Below, piece after piece: positions 37,083 to 46,841 of a stretch of 57,563 bases of DNA. The notes under the pieces were generated by a model. That model did not search any database, was not told where the DNA came from, and saw only the letters and a program-made list of their open reading frames with translations. The translations under genes and the position numbers were made by a program. Each line of letters opens with the position of its first letter. Positions within the stretch are counted from its first letter, which is position 1. This stretch comes from Candidatus Bathycorpusculum sp. (GTDB lineage Archaea > Thermoproteota > Bathyarchaeia > Bathyarchaeales > Bathycorpusculaceae). The stretch covers positions 1 through 57,563 of the forward strand of contig WQYG01000003.1 of the NCBI GenBank assembly GCA_009781395.1. The letters run 5' to 3'.

Positions 37083-38585
37083 ATGGAAGAAGCAATACAA
37101 AAATTAGATGCGTTCTTTAACCCTCGTTCAGTAGCAGTAATCGGTGCAACAAAGGGGAAAGGAAAAGCAGGAGCAATTATTTTCGAAAATTTTGTCAAAA
37201 ATAAGTTACGGGGCGTCTTTAAAGGCGAACTTTACCCAATTAATCCAAAAGAAGAAGAACTTTCAGGATTCAAGTGTTATAAAACTTTAAGTGAAGTCTC
37301 AGGTGATGTGGACTTAATCGTGGTTATTGTACCATCTGGCGCAGTTGCAGGTGTTTTAGAGGAAGCTGGTAACAAGAAGACCAAGGCCGCAGTAATTATC
37401 AGTGCAGGTTTCAAAGAAGTGGGAAATCATGAACTTGAAGAACAAGTTATCGCTGTAGCCAAAAAACACGGCATACGTGTGCTTGGTCCTAACTGTCTTG
37501 GCGTATTTTATGCTAAAACAGGTGTAGACAGCGTCTTTTTACCAGAATTTAAAACTTTATCCACAGGCAAAGAAGTTATTGCTACACCACGACCAATACC
37601 GGGTAATATAGCGATGATCACACAAAGTGGCGCATTTGGTTCAGCAGCTCTTGACTATCTTGCAGGTCGTCAAATGGGTGTAAGTAAATTTGTCAGTTTT
37701 GGAAATAAATGTGATGCGTCAGAATCAGACATTTTAGAATATTTACTTGAAGATGAAGAAACACATGTTGTTCTAATCTATCTTGAAGACATCAAATCAG
37801 GCGAGAATTTTCTTAGAGTTGCAAAAAAAGTTTCACTTAAAAAACCAATTGTTATCATCAAATCAGGTAGATCAGAAGCAGGTGCACGTGCAGCCGCTTC
37901 ACACACAGGTGCAATTGCTGGGGCAGACAAGATTTATGATGCCGCCTTTGAGAAAACAGGCGTAATTCGTGCAAAAAACATGAACGAATTCTTTATCATT
38001 GGCAAAGCTTTGGTATCTATGAAGCCTGCAGTAGGTTCAAACATTGGCATTCTCACTGATGCAGGCGGTCCAGGTGTCATGTGTGTTGATGAGTGTGAAG
38101 TTGTTGGCTTAACAGTTAACAAGTTCAGCGAACCGATATTGAAAAAGTTTGAGGAGCTCAAAGAAAATGGCAGTATCCTTAAAATTGCTGCAACTAACAA
38201 CCCAGTTGACTTAACAGGCAGCGTTCTTGACGAGCAATTTGTAGTTTCAGCGGATCTCATGTTTCAAGAGCCAACAATCAGTGGCATCATCTTTTTAGGA
38301 CTTCACCACATGCCAGGATTACAAGAAAAGTACATCACTGGAGTTGCAGAAGTTGCAGCAAAATATGATAAACCAATTGTTGCATGCGACATCGGTGAAA
38401 CAGAAATGGCACTCTACACAAGAGACCACTTTGACCGCCTAGGACTGCCAGCATACTCTTCACCAGAAGACGCTGCCCACGCAATGAAAGCCTTACTCCA
38501 ATATGGTAATTTCCTACAAAAGAATGGGGCCCTAGACGCATACATCGCAGAATATAACAAAAGAAAAGCAGCAGCAAAACAGTAA
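37083..38585 (+). CDS. ADP-forming acyl/acetyl-CoA synthetase, alpha-type subunit
   Basis: The 500-residue protein contains an N-terminal CoA-binding Rossmann domain (FFNPRSVAVIGATKGKGKAG), a succinyl-CoA-synthetase-like domain (GPNCLG, MITQSGAFGSAALDYLA) and the phosphorylated histidine at residue 274 in AAASHTGAIAGAD. Such enzymes make ATP from acyl-CoA, ADP and phosphate, typically producing acetate. The ATP-grasp beta subunit is not adjacent and must be encoded elsewhere. A role in acetate formation would suit the methyltransferase genes. That link is inference. Confidence 0.9.
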   Translation: MEEAIQKLDAFFNPRSVAVIGATKGKGKAGAIIFENFVKNKLRGVFKGELYPINPKEEELSGFKCYKTLSEVSGDVDLIVVIVPSGAVAGVLEEAGNKKTKAAVIISAGFKEVGNHELEEQVIAVAKKHGIRVLGPNCLGVFYAKTGVDSVFLPEFKTLSTGKEVIATPRPIPGNIAMITQSGAFGSAALDYLAGRQMGVSKFVSFGNKCDASESDILEYLLEDEETHVVLIYLEDIKSGENFLRVAKKVSLKKPIVIIKSGRSEAGARAAASHTGAIAGADKIYDAAFEKTGVIRAKNMNEFFIIGKALVSMKPAVGSNIGILTDAGGPGVMCVDECEVVGLTVNKFSEPILKKFEELKENGSILKIAATNNPVDLTGSVLDEQFVVSADLMFQEPTISGIIFLGLHHMPGLQEKYITGVAEVAAKYDKPIVACDIGETEMALYTRDHFDRLGLPAYSSPEDAAHAMKALLQYGNFLQKNGALDAYIAEYNKRKAAAKQ

Positions 38586-38608
38586 TCTGACAATTACTGT
38601 TCCAATCA

Positions 38609-38624
38609 TTATTTTTATTTTTTT
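38609..38624 (+). terminator. T-rich terminator after the CoA synthetase gene
   Basis: ATTATTTTTATTTTTTT follows the stop by about 25 bases, just before the convergent ribK gene. Confidence 0.45.
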
Positions 38625-38641
38625 AAAGTTATTTTCAGGTT

Positions 38642-39034
38642 TTAGGTGAGGAAAACTAAAACAGTTATTGTTGCACCATCTTTAATGTTAAATTTATCTC
38701 GTAAATTTTCAGTCGCAATAATTTCAAGTATATTTTTTGGATAATTTGGCACCTCTGGCAACACTATGTAACATGTTGTCTCAAAAATTTTTGCCTTATA
38801 CAAGTATCCAGGCAGATAACCATTTTTTGGTTTAACCAACATACCACCATTTTGCGGTGTTAAATGTATCCGCTGCTCTGTACATTCAGGGGTTAAACGT
38901 AGGTTCAAGGTACCAAAATATGGTGTAACCCCAGTGAGTTTTTGCAGTTGTTGCATAACCCAAGGTAATTCAATAAAAAATTTGCCACACCCTTGTCCCG
39001 TATAGACCATCCCAACAAATTTGATTACTTGCAA
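38642..39034 (-). CDS. ribK: CTP-dependent riboflavin kinase
   Basis: Archaeal RibK phosphorylates riboflavin to FMN with CTP. The 130-residue protein has the family pattern GMVYTGQGCGKFFIEL at the start, GVTPYFGTLNLRLTP (~35-49) and the closing NLRDKFNIKDGATITVLV. The length is typical of the stand-alone kinase, without the N-terminal helix-turn-helix found in some archaea. The next leftward gene lies 30 bases upstream, so the two may be co-transcribed. Confidence 0.9.
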   Translation of the reverse strand: MQVIKFVGMVYTGQGCGKFFIELPWVMQQLQKLTGVTPYFGTLNLRLTPECTEQRIHLTPQNGGMLVKPKNGYLPGYLYKAKIFETTCYIVLPEVPNYPKNILEIIATENLRDKFNIKDGATITVLVFLT

Positions 39035-39064
39035 AAATTCACCAAAAAAAGAATAAGAAAGTCA

Positions 39065-39433
39065 TTATATTTGTTGTTTAATCCAGCTTGCAACCCCCTT
39101 AAGAACAGGATCAGAAGAAATGTCCACCACAGGCACAATCATCTTTTCCTTAGTCTCAATTATCGGTGCAAATTTTGGCATAACTGCATAACCCAAGTAG
39201 GACCAGTAAACTTTGCGTTTTTCCAATAATTCTTTAACAACAGCTGCGGAGGATACGGAAATAGGAAAATATAAGAAAACCACTCCGTCAACCCAATACA
39301 ATCCAGCCAATTTACCTCCTGTGATAATAGAAGTAAAGCGTGCAAGCTCGTCGGGACTATTAAAATGGTTTTTTTCCATAACGACAATTTCTTGAAAAGG
39401 TTCATACGAAACAGTAACTTGGGGCTCACTCAT
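39065..39433 (-). CDS. Hypothetical protein upstream of ribK
   Basis: Not recognised. The 122-residue product from the ATG at 39433 is a mixed alpha/beta protein with alternating hydrophobic strands (LAGLYWVDGVVFLYFPI) and KEKMIVPVVDISSDPV near the C-terminus. No membrane segment, no metal motif. The longer ORF to 39514 adds a weak N-terminus. The tight spacing to ribK (30 bases) suggests one transcript. Confidence 0.6.
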   Translation of the reverse strand: MSEPQVTVSYEPFQEIVVMEKNHFNSPDELARFTSIITGGKLAGLYWVDGVVFLYFPISVSSAAVVKELLEKRKVYWSYLGYAVMPKFAPIIETKEKMIVPVVDISSDPVLKGVASWIKQQI

Positions 39434-40163
39434 GAATAACACCATATTTAATTTGTAAATAAGAATATAATGTTCCCTTTTAATTTTACCTTGGCAATAA
39501 AGCGTTGAGTGCATATTTGTATTTTTAATTGTTAACGGGAACTTTGCAGTTTACGCCATATGTTAGAGTTTTAAAGTTGTTTTTGGTTTTCTTTTACCTG
39601 TTTAATTGTGAAATTCAAATAATTGAGGCCATAGTTACGCTAATGTTGTCAAAGCCTCAAATAGCATTTAACATCTTCAAAAACTTAAAATTCAATAAAA
39701 TAACACACGATCCGAACAAAATACACCGTTTAAACGTTCACCAGTACATATCTGGCGTAACAACGGAAAGTGTATGTATTTAGCTCGCATGTTTTTATAG
39801 ACTTCAAATTAAAGTGTGTATCATAAACATGTATGCACAACCATTGTTGGATGAATAAAACCTACATGAAAATTTAAACACCATCGAAAAATAGCAAACT
39901 AAAATTATGTTTTCACCAAGAGCTGAACACATGCAAAATAGTAAACATAAGTAGATATGACAAAATAGCAAAATTTTCAAGATAGATAAATGGAAAAAAT
40001 TTTCAGAGGTAAAAACTCAAAGAGGGGAAAAACAGTCAACGACTGCTGAAAATCATTGTTTCACTATGCGTTGTCTTTGTTAGTTGATTGGTTTTTAGAA
40101 AAAGTTATTATCGTAGTAGAGCATTAAGGTTTTTAATATTATTTAATCTTGGAAGGTAGTTTG
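39434..40163. other. Intergenic stretch, no gene seen
   Basis: About 730 AT-rich bases between the hypothetical gene (leftward) and the inositol phosphate synthase gene (rightward). Short frames such as 39529-39783 have no protein character. A TTTTAATATTATTT element near 40130-40143 and GGAAGGTAG at 40151-40159 form the promoter and ribosome binding site of the rightward gene. Confidence 0.5.
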
Positions 40164-41249
40164 ATGCCTGAAATTCGTGTAGCAATTATTGGCGTGGGTA
40201 ATAGTGCCTGCGTTTTACTGCAGGGAGCTGAATATTACAAGAATGCAAAAGAGGGGGAAACAGTTCCGGGTCTTATGCATGTAAACTTTGGCGGATATCA
40301 TATAAAGGACATACGGTTTGTTGCAGCTTTTGAGGTAAATAAAGATAAAATCGGAAAAGACCTCTCTGAAGCTATATGGGTTGCACCTAATTGTTGTGAA
40401 AAATTTAGTGATGTACCCAATTTAGGTGTAAAAGTTTCACCAAGTATCATCCTTGACGGTGTTGCTCCGCACATGCGTGAAATATTCAATGTTTACGATG
40501 ATACAAATACCACTCGTGAAAGCATTGTCCAAACACTCAAAGATACAAAAACTGAAGTTCTCATTAACTATCTACCAGTAGGCAGTCATGATGCAGTACG
40601 ATTCTACGCTCAATGCGCTATAGATGCAGGATGTGCATTTATCAATTGTATGCCAGAATTCATCGGTAGCGATGTTACAAAAGAATGGCCTAAAAAATTC
40701 GAAGAAGCGGGTCTACCCATCTTGGGCGACGATATTAAAAGCCAAGTTGGCGCAACCATCCTCCACCGTAACCTCGTGCGACTTTGTCTTGACCGCGGAG
40801 TTATCGTAGATGAAACATACCAACTTAACCTAGGCGGAGACACAGACTTTCTAAACATGACAGTCGAAAACCGGCTTAAATCAAAACGCATTAGTAAAAC
40901 AGAAGCTGTGACAAGTCTAGTCCCATATGCTCTTCCCACACGCATCGGCCCCAGTGACTACGTTAGCTTTTTAGGTAACAAAAAAATTTGCTACATTAAC
41001 TTAAAAGGTCGCAAATTTGGCAACCGTCCCATCGAAATTAGCGTTAAACTTGAAGTAGAAGACGCACCCAATAGCGGCGGAGTTGTCATTGATCTTATAC
41101 GCGCAGCAAAAATTGCTCTTGACCGCAAAATATCAGGTGTCTTACTCAGCATGTCGGCATACTCGTTTAAACATCCGCCCGTTCAAGTGCCTGATAGTCA
41201 AGCACTTCAGTGGACAGAAGAATGGATAGCAGGTAAACGGGAACGCTAA
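40164..41249 (+). CDS. ino1: myo-Inositol-1-phosphate synthase
   Basis: NAD-dependent isomerisation of glucose-6-phosphate to inositol-1-phosphate, the first step toward inositol phospholipids of archaeal membranes. The 361-residue protein shows an N-terminal NAD fold (VAIIGVGNSACVLLQG), VLINYLPVGSHDAVRFYAQ, the hallmark GDDIKSQVGATILHR (~188-202), and QLNLGGDTDFLNM. The ATG at 40164 follows GGAAGG closely; the ORF extends to a TTG 15 bases upstream. Single-gene unit with a downstream T-tract. Confidence 0.93.
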   Translation: MPEIRVAIIGVGNSACVLLQGAEYYKNAKEGETVPGLMHVNFGGYHIKDIRFVAAFEVNKDKIGKDLSEAIWVAPNCCEKFSDVPNLGVKVSPSIILDGVAPHMREIFNVYDDTNTTRESIVQTLKDTKTEVLINYLPVGSHDAVRFYAQCAIDAGCAFINCMPEFIGSDVTKEWPKKFEEAGLPILGDDIKSQVGATILHRNLVRLCLDRGVIVDETYQLNLGGDTDFLNMTVENRLKSKRISKTEAVTSLVPYALPTRIGPSDYVSFLGNKKICYINLKGRKFGNRPIEISVKLEVEDAPNSGGVVIDLIRAAKIALDRKISGVLLSMSAYSFKHPPVQVPDSQALQWTEEWIAGKRER

Positions 41250-41251
41250 AC

Positions 41252-41268
41252 TTTTTTCTTATTTTTTT
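41252..41268 (+). terminator. T-rich terminator after the inositol phosphate synthase gene
   Basis: TTTTTTCTTATTTTTTT begins a few bases after the stop. Confidence 0.5.
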
Positions 41269-41344
41269 GTGAAACTTTTTAAACAGAAATACTTAGATAA
41301 TCTTTAGCTTAATTGTACTACTTAGTTAGAAGAAGGTTAGTTGC

Positions 41345-41761
41345 ATGGTTAAAGTTGAAGGATACGATGTTCCTGAAGGACTATACTATTCAAAAGATTT
41401 TTTTTGGATAAAAATTGAGGATCAAAAAGTTCGTGTTGGTATAACAGATTATGCTCAAAAAGCTCTACGTGAAATAGTGTATGCTGAACTTCCCGATGTT
41501 GAAACAGAGGTAAATCAAAATGAGCCATATGGAACGCTTGAATCTGTAAAAGCTGTGTCTGATCTTGTTGCTCCTGTAAGTGGTAAAATAGAAAAAGTTA
41601 ACGAAGAAGTGCTCTCACATCCAGAGAGTTTAAATGAAGATCCATATGGCAAAGCGTGGTTGCTTGTAATAAAACCATCTGACTTGCAAGCTGAACTTGC
41701 TAATCTCATGGATTTTGACAAAGCAGTTGAATGGCACAAAACTCAAGCTCAAGGAAAATAA
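41345..41761 (+). CDS. gcvH: Glycine cleavage H-like lipoyl carrier protein
   Basis: The 138-residue protein is a complete H protein: YYSKDFFWIKIED, VRVGITDYAQKALREIVYAELP, the lipoylated lysine in GTLESVKAVSDLVAP (~60-74), and LNEDPYGKAWLLVIKP. No P, T or L protein is adjacent. The next gene (20 bases downstream) is a flavin disulfide reductase that could act on a lipoyl or thiol partner. H-like proteins also serve in lipoate assembly and in sulfur-oxidising Hdr systems, so the pathway is open. Confidence 0.92.
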   Translation: MVKVEGYDVPEGLYYSKDFFWIKIEDQKVRVGITDYAQKALREIVYAELPDVETEVNQNEPYGTLESVKAVSDLVAPVSGKIEKVNEEVLSHPESLNEDPYGKAWLLVIKPSDLQAELANLMDFDKAVEWHKTQAQGK

Positions 41762-41780
41762 GTTTGAAGGCTGAAGAGGG

Positions 41781-43127
41781 ATGCCACGGAAAATAGTTAT
41801 AATTGGTGCAAATGCCTCTGGAGTAGAAGCTGCCTCGGCGGCACGCAAAAAGGATCGTATGGCAGAAATTACTCTGATCACCAAAGAAAAAACTGTTGGT
41901 TACTCCCGTTGTGGTTTACCCTTCGTTATAGGTGGAGTAATTTCACACTTTCGTGATCTTGTTGTGTATCCTTCGGCGTATTTTCAAATGCTTAAATTAA
42001 ATTTGCATACACAAGCAACAGCATCAAAAATTAACACCATAGAAAAAACTGTTACTTTTCAAACTTTTGAAGGGGTAACAGAGACAATCATGTATGATAG
42101 TTTAATAATTGCAACGGGAGCTGACCCATTTATGCCACCAATTAAGGGTAAAGAAAAACAGGGTATACTATGTTTGCGTAGCATTGAAGATGGAGAAAAA
42201 ATCGTTTCTATCGTCAAGGCGGGGGCTGAGTCTGCCATAATTATGGGGGCAGGCTTAATTGGGTTAGAACTTGGTGTTGCCTTAAGTGAGCAAGGATTGC
42301 AAGTTACAATTGTTGAAATGATGCCTCAGATTTTACCACAGATGTTTGATTCAGATATGGCAAAACTTGTTCAGGATCATCTTGAACAGAAGGGGATAAA
42401 AATTCTGCTAAACAAACCTGTAGAAGAAATTTTTGGGGAGGATAAAGTTTCAGCGATTAAAGCGGGTGGTGAAATTCTCGTAGCAGACATGTTCATTAGT
42501 GCCTTTGGTGTTCGGGCTAATACAAAACTTGCCATTGACTCAGGTATACCTCTTGGAGAAACACATGCAATTAAAACTAATGTTCACATGGAAACTGAGG
42601 TAAAAAATGTTTATGCTGTTGGTGACTGCGCGGAAACCACTCATTTTATTACGCATAAACCGATTTGCCCTCAACTGGGTACTGTTGCGGTTCGGCAAGG
42701 CAAAGTTGCAGGTGTAAACGCTGGCGGAGTCAACTCTCAATTTACAGGCGTTTTAGCTTCTGCAGTTACTAGACTATTTGATATTGAAGCAGGCGCCACA
42801 GGGATAAGTGAAACTGCAGCAGTAAAAAATCACATAGAAATAGTTATTGGCACAATCAATAGTAAGACTAAAGCAGATTATTATCCCTCAGCAAAACCCA
42901 TCAAAGTAAAACTCGTTGTGGAAAAAGAAACAAAACGCATAATTGGTGCGCAAATAGTTGGTGGAGAAGAAGTTACCCAACGCGTCAACGCATTATCTTT
43001 TGCAATCCAAAAACAAATGACAGCACAAGACCTAGTTGAAGCAGACACTGCATATGCGCCACCAATGAATGAAACTTGGGAACCAATGGTCTTAGCCGCA
43101 GAAATAGCTTTAATGAAACTCCGCTAA
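41781..43127 (+). CDS. CoA-disulfide-reductase/NADH-oxidase-like flavoprotein
   Basis: A 448-residue FAD/NAD(P) pyridine nucleotide-disulfide reductase. It has an N-terminal FAD fold (IVIIGANASGVEAASAAR), the single redox cysteine C44 in YSRCGLPFVIGG, ATGADPFMPPIKG, the NAD fold AIIMGAGLIGLELGVAL, VYAVGDCAET, and a dimerisation domain ending NETWEPMVLAAEIAL. One cysteine rather than CxxxxC places it with CoA disulfide reductases, NADH oxidases and related S0/polysulfide reductases, not with dihydrolipoamide dehydrogenase. Probably co-transcribed with gcvH. Confidence 0.88.
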   Translation: MPRKIVIIGANASGVEAASAARKKDRMAEITLITKEKTVGYSRCGLPFVIGGVISHFRDLVVYPSAYFQMLKLNLHTQATASKINTIEKTVTFQTFEGVTETIMYDSLIIATGADPFMPPIKGKEKQGILCLRSIEDGEKIVSIVKAGAESAIIMGAGLIGLELGVALSEQGLQVTIVEMMPQILPQMFDSDMAKLVQDHLEQKGIKILLNKPVEEIFGEDKVSAIKAGGEILVADMFISAFGVRANTKLAIDSGIPLGETHAIKTNVHMETEVKNVYAVGDCAETTHFITHKPICPQLGTVAVRQGKVAGVNAGGVNSQFTGVLASAVTRLFDIEAGATGISETAAVKNHIEIVIGTINSKTKADYYPSAKPIKVKLVVEKETKRIIGAQIVGGEEVTQRVNALSFAIQKQMTAQDLVEADTAYAPPMNETWEPMVLAAEIALMKLR

Positions 43128-43533
43128 ACCCCGCCGTCTTCACATTTTTAATGAACCTTGTTTCAAACAATCAAAGTGTCGTAAATCATCATTTTTAACT
43201 CTGACTTCCCGAATTAAGCAGCATATTTTTGGTTATGATCCTGATTTTGAGCGGTTGTTGCAATAAAAACTTTTTACAGTGCAGTATACCACCTACAATA
43301 AGCAATATTTGCACAAATCAAAATAAGACCTATTACAACCCTAATTATAAAAATAGTTAAAAAACAAGACTTATTGACAAAATATGGCACTTAATTTTGG
43401 GAATTTAAGGTTCAAACTGTCAAGGTATTTTGACATACCCGTTTCTGTTTTTACAAAATGCACCATTTTTCGAGCAGGATTGTCTTCTTGAATTATCAGT
43501 TTCGGCTGAGATATCTGAGTTGTACTATTTTTT
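43128..43533. other. Convergent intergenic region, no gene seen
   Basis: About 400 bases between the rightward flavoprotein gene and leftward pgk. AT-rich; no frame, RNA gene or repeat recognised. T-rich and A-rich tracts on the two strands may serve as terminators. Confidence 0.5.
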
Positions 43534-44790
43534 CTAAGTGTGTTTGTTTTGTTGTGAAAAGTCAGCAGGTTTTGTGTTTGTTGCTGTTTCTAATGCTGTA
43601 ACGCCTGGAAGTTTTTTGCCCATCAAAGCTTCAACTAGGGCTCCACCTGCTGTGCTGATGTAGCGGATTTTATTTGTTAGACCAAACTGGTCGATTGCGG
43701 CAATGGTATTTCCTCCACCGGCAAGGCTGAGAACGTTACTATTTGCAATGGTTTCAAAGATTGTTTTAGTGCCGTAACAAAAGTCTTTGTTTTCGTAAAC
43801 ACCAAGTGGACCACTTACAACAATTGCTTGTGCTTTTGATAGTATGTTTACATAGTTTTCAACAGTTTTTGCACCTATGTCAAAAATTGGATATGTTGAA
43901 GGTAATTGGTTTATAGGAATTTCAGTGCGGTTGCCGTCGATATTTAATGCGACATCAACAGGTAGCATTATTTTGTTGGGATGTTTTGTAAGCAGTTCTT
44001 GTATGCCGGGAATGAGGGGTAAGAGTTCTTTTTTTGCCAGAAAATCCATGGAGCCTTTTCCTAAAGTTATGCCTTTAGCAGCCATGAAAAGTTGTGAGAT
44101 TATGCCACCTAATAGAAGGTTGTCGGCTACGTTATTGTTTAGGATGTATTTGCTGATTTCTAGGCTGTCATCAGCTTTTGCGCCGCCCAAAACATAAACG
44201 CATGGATGATGAGGATTTTCTAGGGCTTTTAGCTGTTTAAGTTCACGTTCCATAATGCGTCCGGCAACGCTTGGTAGGACTGCTGTGAATCCGACTACAG
44301 ATACGTTGTCACGGTGTGCAACTGAGAAAGCGTCATTAATAAAAAGGTGTGCAAGAGGTGCAAGATTTTGCACAAGATCAGTTTTTGATTGTTGCTGGGG
44401 AGTGCCTCTTTTGGTTTCTTCAGACCATCCGCGCACGTTTTCTAAAATGAGAAATTCGCCGTCTTGTAGCTGTTTGATTTCGTTTTGGGCTTTTTCGCCA
44501 AAAAGGTCATCAACATATTTTACAGGGTGTTTGAGAATTTGTCGCAGAATTTCTGCGTGTTGTTTAAGGTCAGTGTAGTCTGGGTCACCCTTACGTCCTT
44601 GGTGGGATAAGATAACGGTTTTGGCGCCTTTTTCGGCTAATTCTTTAAGGGTGAATTGAGCGTGTGCACATATACGTATACCGTTTGTGACTTGTTTTGT
44701 TTGGGGGTTAACTTCTGAGTTAAAGTCTACGCGTACGATTACAGTTTTGTTTTTCACGTTAAAGTCGTCTAAAGTCTTAAAGTATACCAT
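43534..44790 (-). CDS. pgk: Phosphoglycerate kinase
   Basis: Pgk interconverts 1,3-bisphosphoglycerate and 3-phosphoglycerate with ADP/ATP. The 418-residue protein has the signature KTVIVRVDFNSEV (~15-27), SHQGRKGDPDY, ENVRGWSEE, and late nucleotide-binding segments (GPLGVYENKDF, LAGGGNTIAAIDQFGL, STAGGALVEAL). It lies 136 bases downstream of gap on the same strand, so the two probably form a glycolytic/gluconeogenic unit. Confidence 0.96.
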   Translation of the reverse strand: MVYFKTLDDFNVKNKTVIVRVDFNSEVNPQTKQVTNGIRICAHAQFTLKELAEKGAKTVILSHQGRKGDPDYTDLKQHAEILRQILKHPVKYVDDLFGEKAQNEIKQLQDGEFLILENVRGWSEETKRGTPQQQSKTDLVQNLAPLAHLFINDAFSVAHRDNVSVVGFTAVLPSVAGRIMERELKQLKALENPHHPCVYVLGGAKADDSLEISKYILNNNVADNLLLGGIISQLFMAAKGITLGKGSMDFLAKKELLPLIPGIQELLTKHPNKIMLPVDVALNIDGNRTEIPINQLPSTYPIFDIGAKTVENYVNILSKAQAIVVSGPLGVYENKDFCYGTKTIFETIANSNVLSLAGGGNTIAAIDQFGLTNKIRYISTAGGALVEALMGKKLPGVTALETATNTKPADFSQQNKHT

Positions 44791-44889
44791 TTTTCACGGC
44801 ACTCTTTAGGCAATTTGTGTGTAAAGAAAAAATGGCGTTATTTATGGCTTACGTCTCAATCTCAGACTCATCAATCACAGGATAACCGC

Positions 44890-44912
44890 GGGTAAAGAAA
44901 AAAGGGTTTTAT
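44890..44912 (-). terminator. Possible terminator after gap
   Basis: On the minus strand a CCCTTTTTTCTTTACC tract lies about 20 bases after the gap stop, before pgk. It could give partial termination between the two genes. Confidence 0.3.
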
Positions 44913-44926
44913 TGTTTATGTAGTTG

Positions 44927-45943
44927 TTACAAGTTTGCTTTTTTACCTACAAGCTCGATTAAATCGACCATTCGATTGCTAAAACCCCACTCGTTGTCAT
45001 ACCAAGCAAAGATTTTAATAAAATTACTTTTCTCACCAAGCACCATTGTTAATTGTGAGTCAAAAACTGCTGAGTATGTGTTGTGTAAAACATCACTAGA
45101 CACTATTGGGTCTTCAGTGTATTGTAATATACCTTTTAATGAACTGTTAGCAGCCTCTTTCATGGCTTGATTGATTTCTTCTTTTGTAACATCTCTGCTA
45201 AGGATTGCAGTTAAGTCCACAATGCTCACATCTGGTGTGGGTACACGCAGGGAGAGCCCATTCATTTTTCCAGAACAGTTTGGCAACACTAAACCGATTG
45301 CTTTTGCAGCTCCAGTGCTTGTTGGTATAATGTTGGATGCGCCAGCACGGGCTCTGCGAGGGTCGTTATGTACTAGGTCTTGTATGCGTTGGTCGTTTGT
45401 GTAACTGTGACATGTGGTCATGAGGGCTTTTTCAAGACCGAAATTATCTGCGAGAACTTTGCTTATGGGTGCCAAACAGTTGGTTGTACAACTGGCGTTA
45501 CTAAGGATATTGTGTTTTTCGTTATCGTAATCGGCATCATTAACACCGAGTACAAAAGTTGCATCAGGATTTTCAGCTGGTGCAGATATGAGAACTTTTT
45601 TAGCACCCGCTTGAAGATGTTTTGATGCCCCTGCGCGGTTAGTGAATAAACCAGTTGACTCTACAGCTAAATATACATTCAAGTCGTTCCATGGGAGTTG
45701 GGCGGGGTCTTTTTGCGCTAAAACGCTTAATCGTTTATTATTAACAATTAGATCGTTACCATCTACTTCAACTGTTCCAGAGAATCTCCCATGTACAGAA
45801 TCATATTTAAGAAGATTCGCATTGGTTTTCGCATCAGCAAGATCGTTAATAGCTACAAAATCGATGTTAGCATTACGTTCAAGAGCTGCACGATACAAAA
45901 GTCTGCCAATTCTCCCAAACCCATTAATTCCAACTTTAATCAT
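44927..45943 (-). CDS. gap: Glyceraldehyde-3-phosphate dehydrogenase, bacterial class I type
   Basis: The 338-residue enzyme is a bacterial/eukaryotic GapA, not the archaeal class II form usual in this domain. It has [21 protein letters not shown], the active-site [12 protein letters not shown] (~150-161), [13 protein letters not shown] with the catalytic His, [22 protein letters not shown] and a C-terminal [12 protein letters not shown]. The Asn-Asp after the second strand (VAINDLAD) suggests NAD use. Together with bacterial-type metK, it points to acquired bacterial genes. Confidence 0.96.
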   Translation of the reverse strand: MIKVGINGFGRIGRLLYRAALERNANIDFVAINDLADAKTNANLLKYDSVHGRFSGTVEVDGNDLIVNNKRLSVLAQKDPAQLPWNDLNVYLAVESTGLFTNRAGASKHLQAGAKKVLISAPAENPDATFVLGVNDADYDNEKHNILSNASCTTNCLAPISKVLADNFGLEKALMTTCHSYTNDQRIQDLVHNDPRRARAGASNIIPTSTGAAKAIGLVLPNCSGKMNGLSLRVPTPDVSIVDLTAILSRDVTKEEINQAMKEAANSSLKGILQYTEDPIVSSDVLHNTYSAVFDSQLTMVLGEKSNFIKIFAWYDNEWGFSNRMVDLIELVGKKANL

Positions 45944-45984
45944 AACTTATTGCAAAAATGTAATTCAGCTATTAAATGATTTCT

Positions 45985-45996
45985 ACTATAAAATAC
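45985..45996 (-). promoter_or_regulatory. TATA box of the gap(-pgk) unit
   Basis: On the minus strand GTATTTTATAG lies about 48 bases upstream of the gap ATG, giving a leader of roughly 20-25 bases. Confidence 0.5.
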
Positions 45997-46316
45997 GCAA
46001 GTAACCAAGCCTACAAAACAAGAAGAACAACACACTTTTCTAAGATAATGAACCCATTTGTCACTACAATATTCTGCATGTTGACGTTTAGTAATGTTTT
46101 CAACCCTGAAACTCAATTTTTATGGCAAGTCATCGTGAAATTTTACCACTAAAGTAAACTCTTCTGAAAAACCAGCGCGATAAAACTAAAAAATCAATAA
46201 TCACATCACAACATAGAGCGTAATGTGTCCGTTTTGTAATGTTAATTCAAACAATTTTTGAAAAATAACATACAACAAACTATAGAAATTATTAGCTAAA
46301 AATAGCAATTGCAACA
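45997..46316. other. Intergenic stretch, no gene seen
   Basis: About 320 AT-rich bases between the gap promoter and the downstream end of the membrane protein gene. A 60-codon frame at 46201-46383 has no protein character. Nothing else recognised. Confidence 0.45.
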
Positions 46317-46841
46317 TTAAGGTGCCATCCAACTTAGTCTTCCAGGCATTCGACCCTCTCTTATTTGCCAATAAAGCACACAAGAAACAATAAACATAAC
46401 TACAGTAAACGCTCCAACCATAGGCAAGGTCATAAAACCCAACAAATACATCAAAAACATAAACACACTAAACAATCCTGCACACACGGTTGCACATATT
46501 ACCATCGCTTTGTATATACCATAATCTCGCTCAAGTTTGATGATAAAACTCAAAGAAAAAATATCTTTAAAACGTATAGGCCCCAAAGTATCAAGTTTTT
46601 CTATTTCTTTAATGAATTCATCCGCTCTAGTTTGCATAAGTCGCGGGTACATAACTATTACACTGATAATGGTTGATACAGTCATGATAATGAGACATAA
46701 AAGGTATTGACCCAAAACACCAACCAAAAATGCAACAACCAAAGACAGACAAAAACCACTGACCATATAGAACACGTTATTTCTAGTTTTTTTAGCTCGA
46801 TACATACCAAGAACCGCAAAAAGTGCCATGAAAACAATCAT
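46317..46841 (-). CDS. Small integral membrane protein
   Basis: Not recognised. The 174-residue product has two N-terminal transmembrane segments (residues ~1-12 and ~25-60 in two closely spaced helices), a charged cytosolic loop (MQTRADEFIKEIEKLDTLGPIRFKDIFS) and two further helices (~110-133, ~138-158). It ends in a short basic tail. The full-length frame and regular topology support a real gene. No catalytic motif is visible. Confidence 0.55.
   Translation of the reverse strand: MIVFMALFAVLGMYRAKKTRNNVFYMVSGFCLSLVVAFLVGVLGQYLLCLIIMTVSTIISVIVMYPRLMQTRADEFIKEIEKLDTLGPIRFKDIFSLSFIIKLERDYGIYKAMVICATVCAGLFSVFMFLMYLLGFMTLPMVGAFTVVMFIVSCVLYWQIREGRMPGRLSWMAP

Noticed and set aside
39529-39783. 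84-codon rightward open frame
   Set aside because: AT-rich composition, no ribosome binding site and no recognisable sequence pattern.
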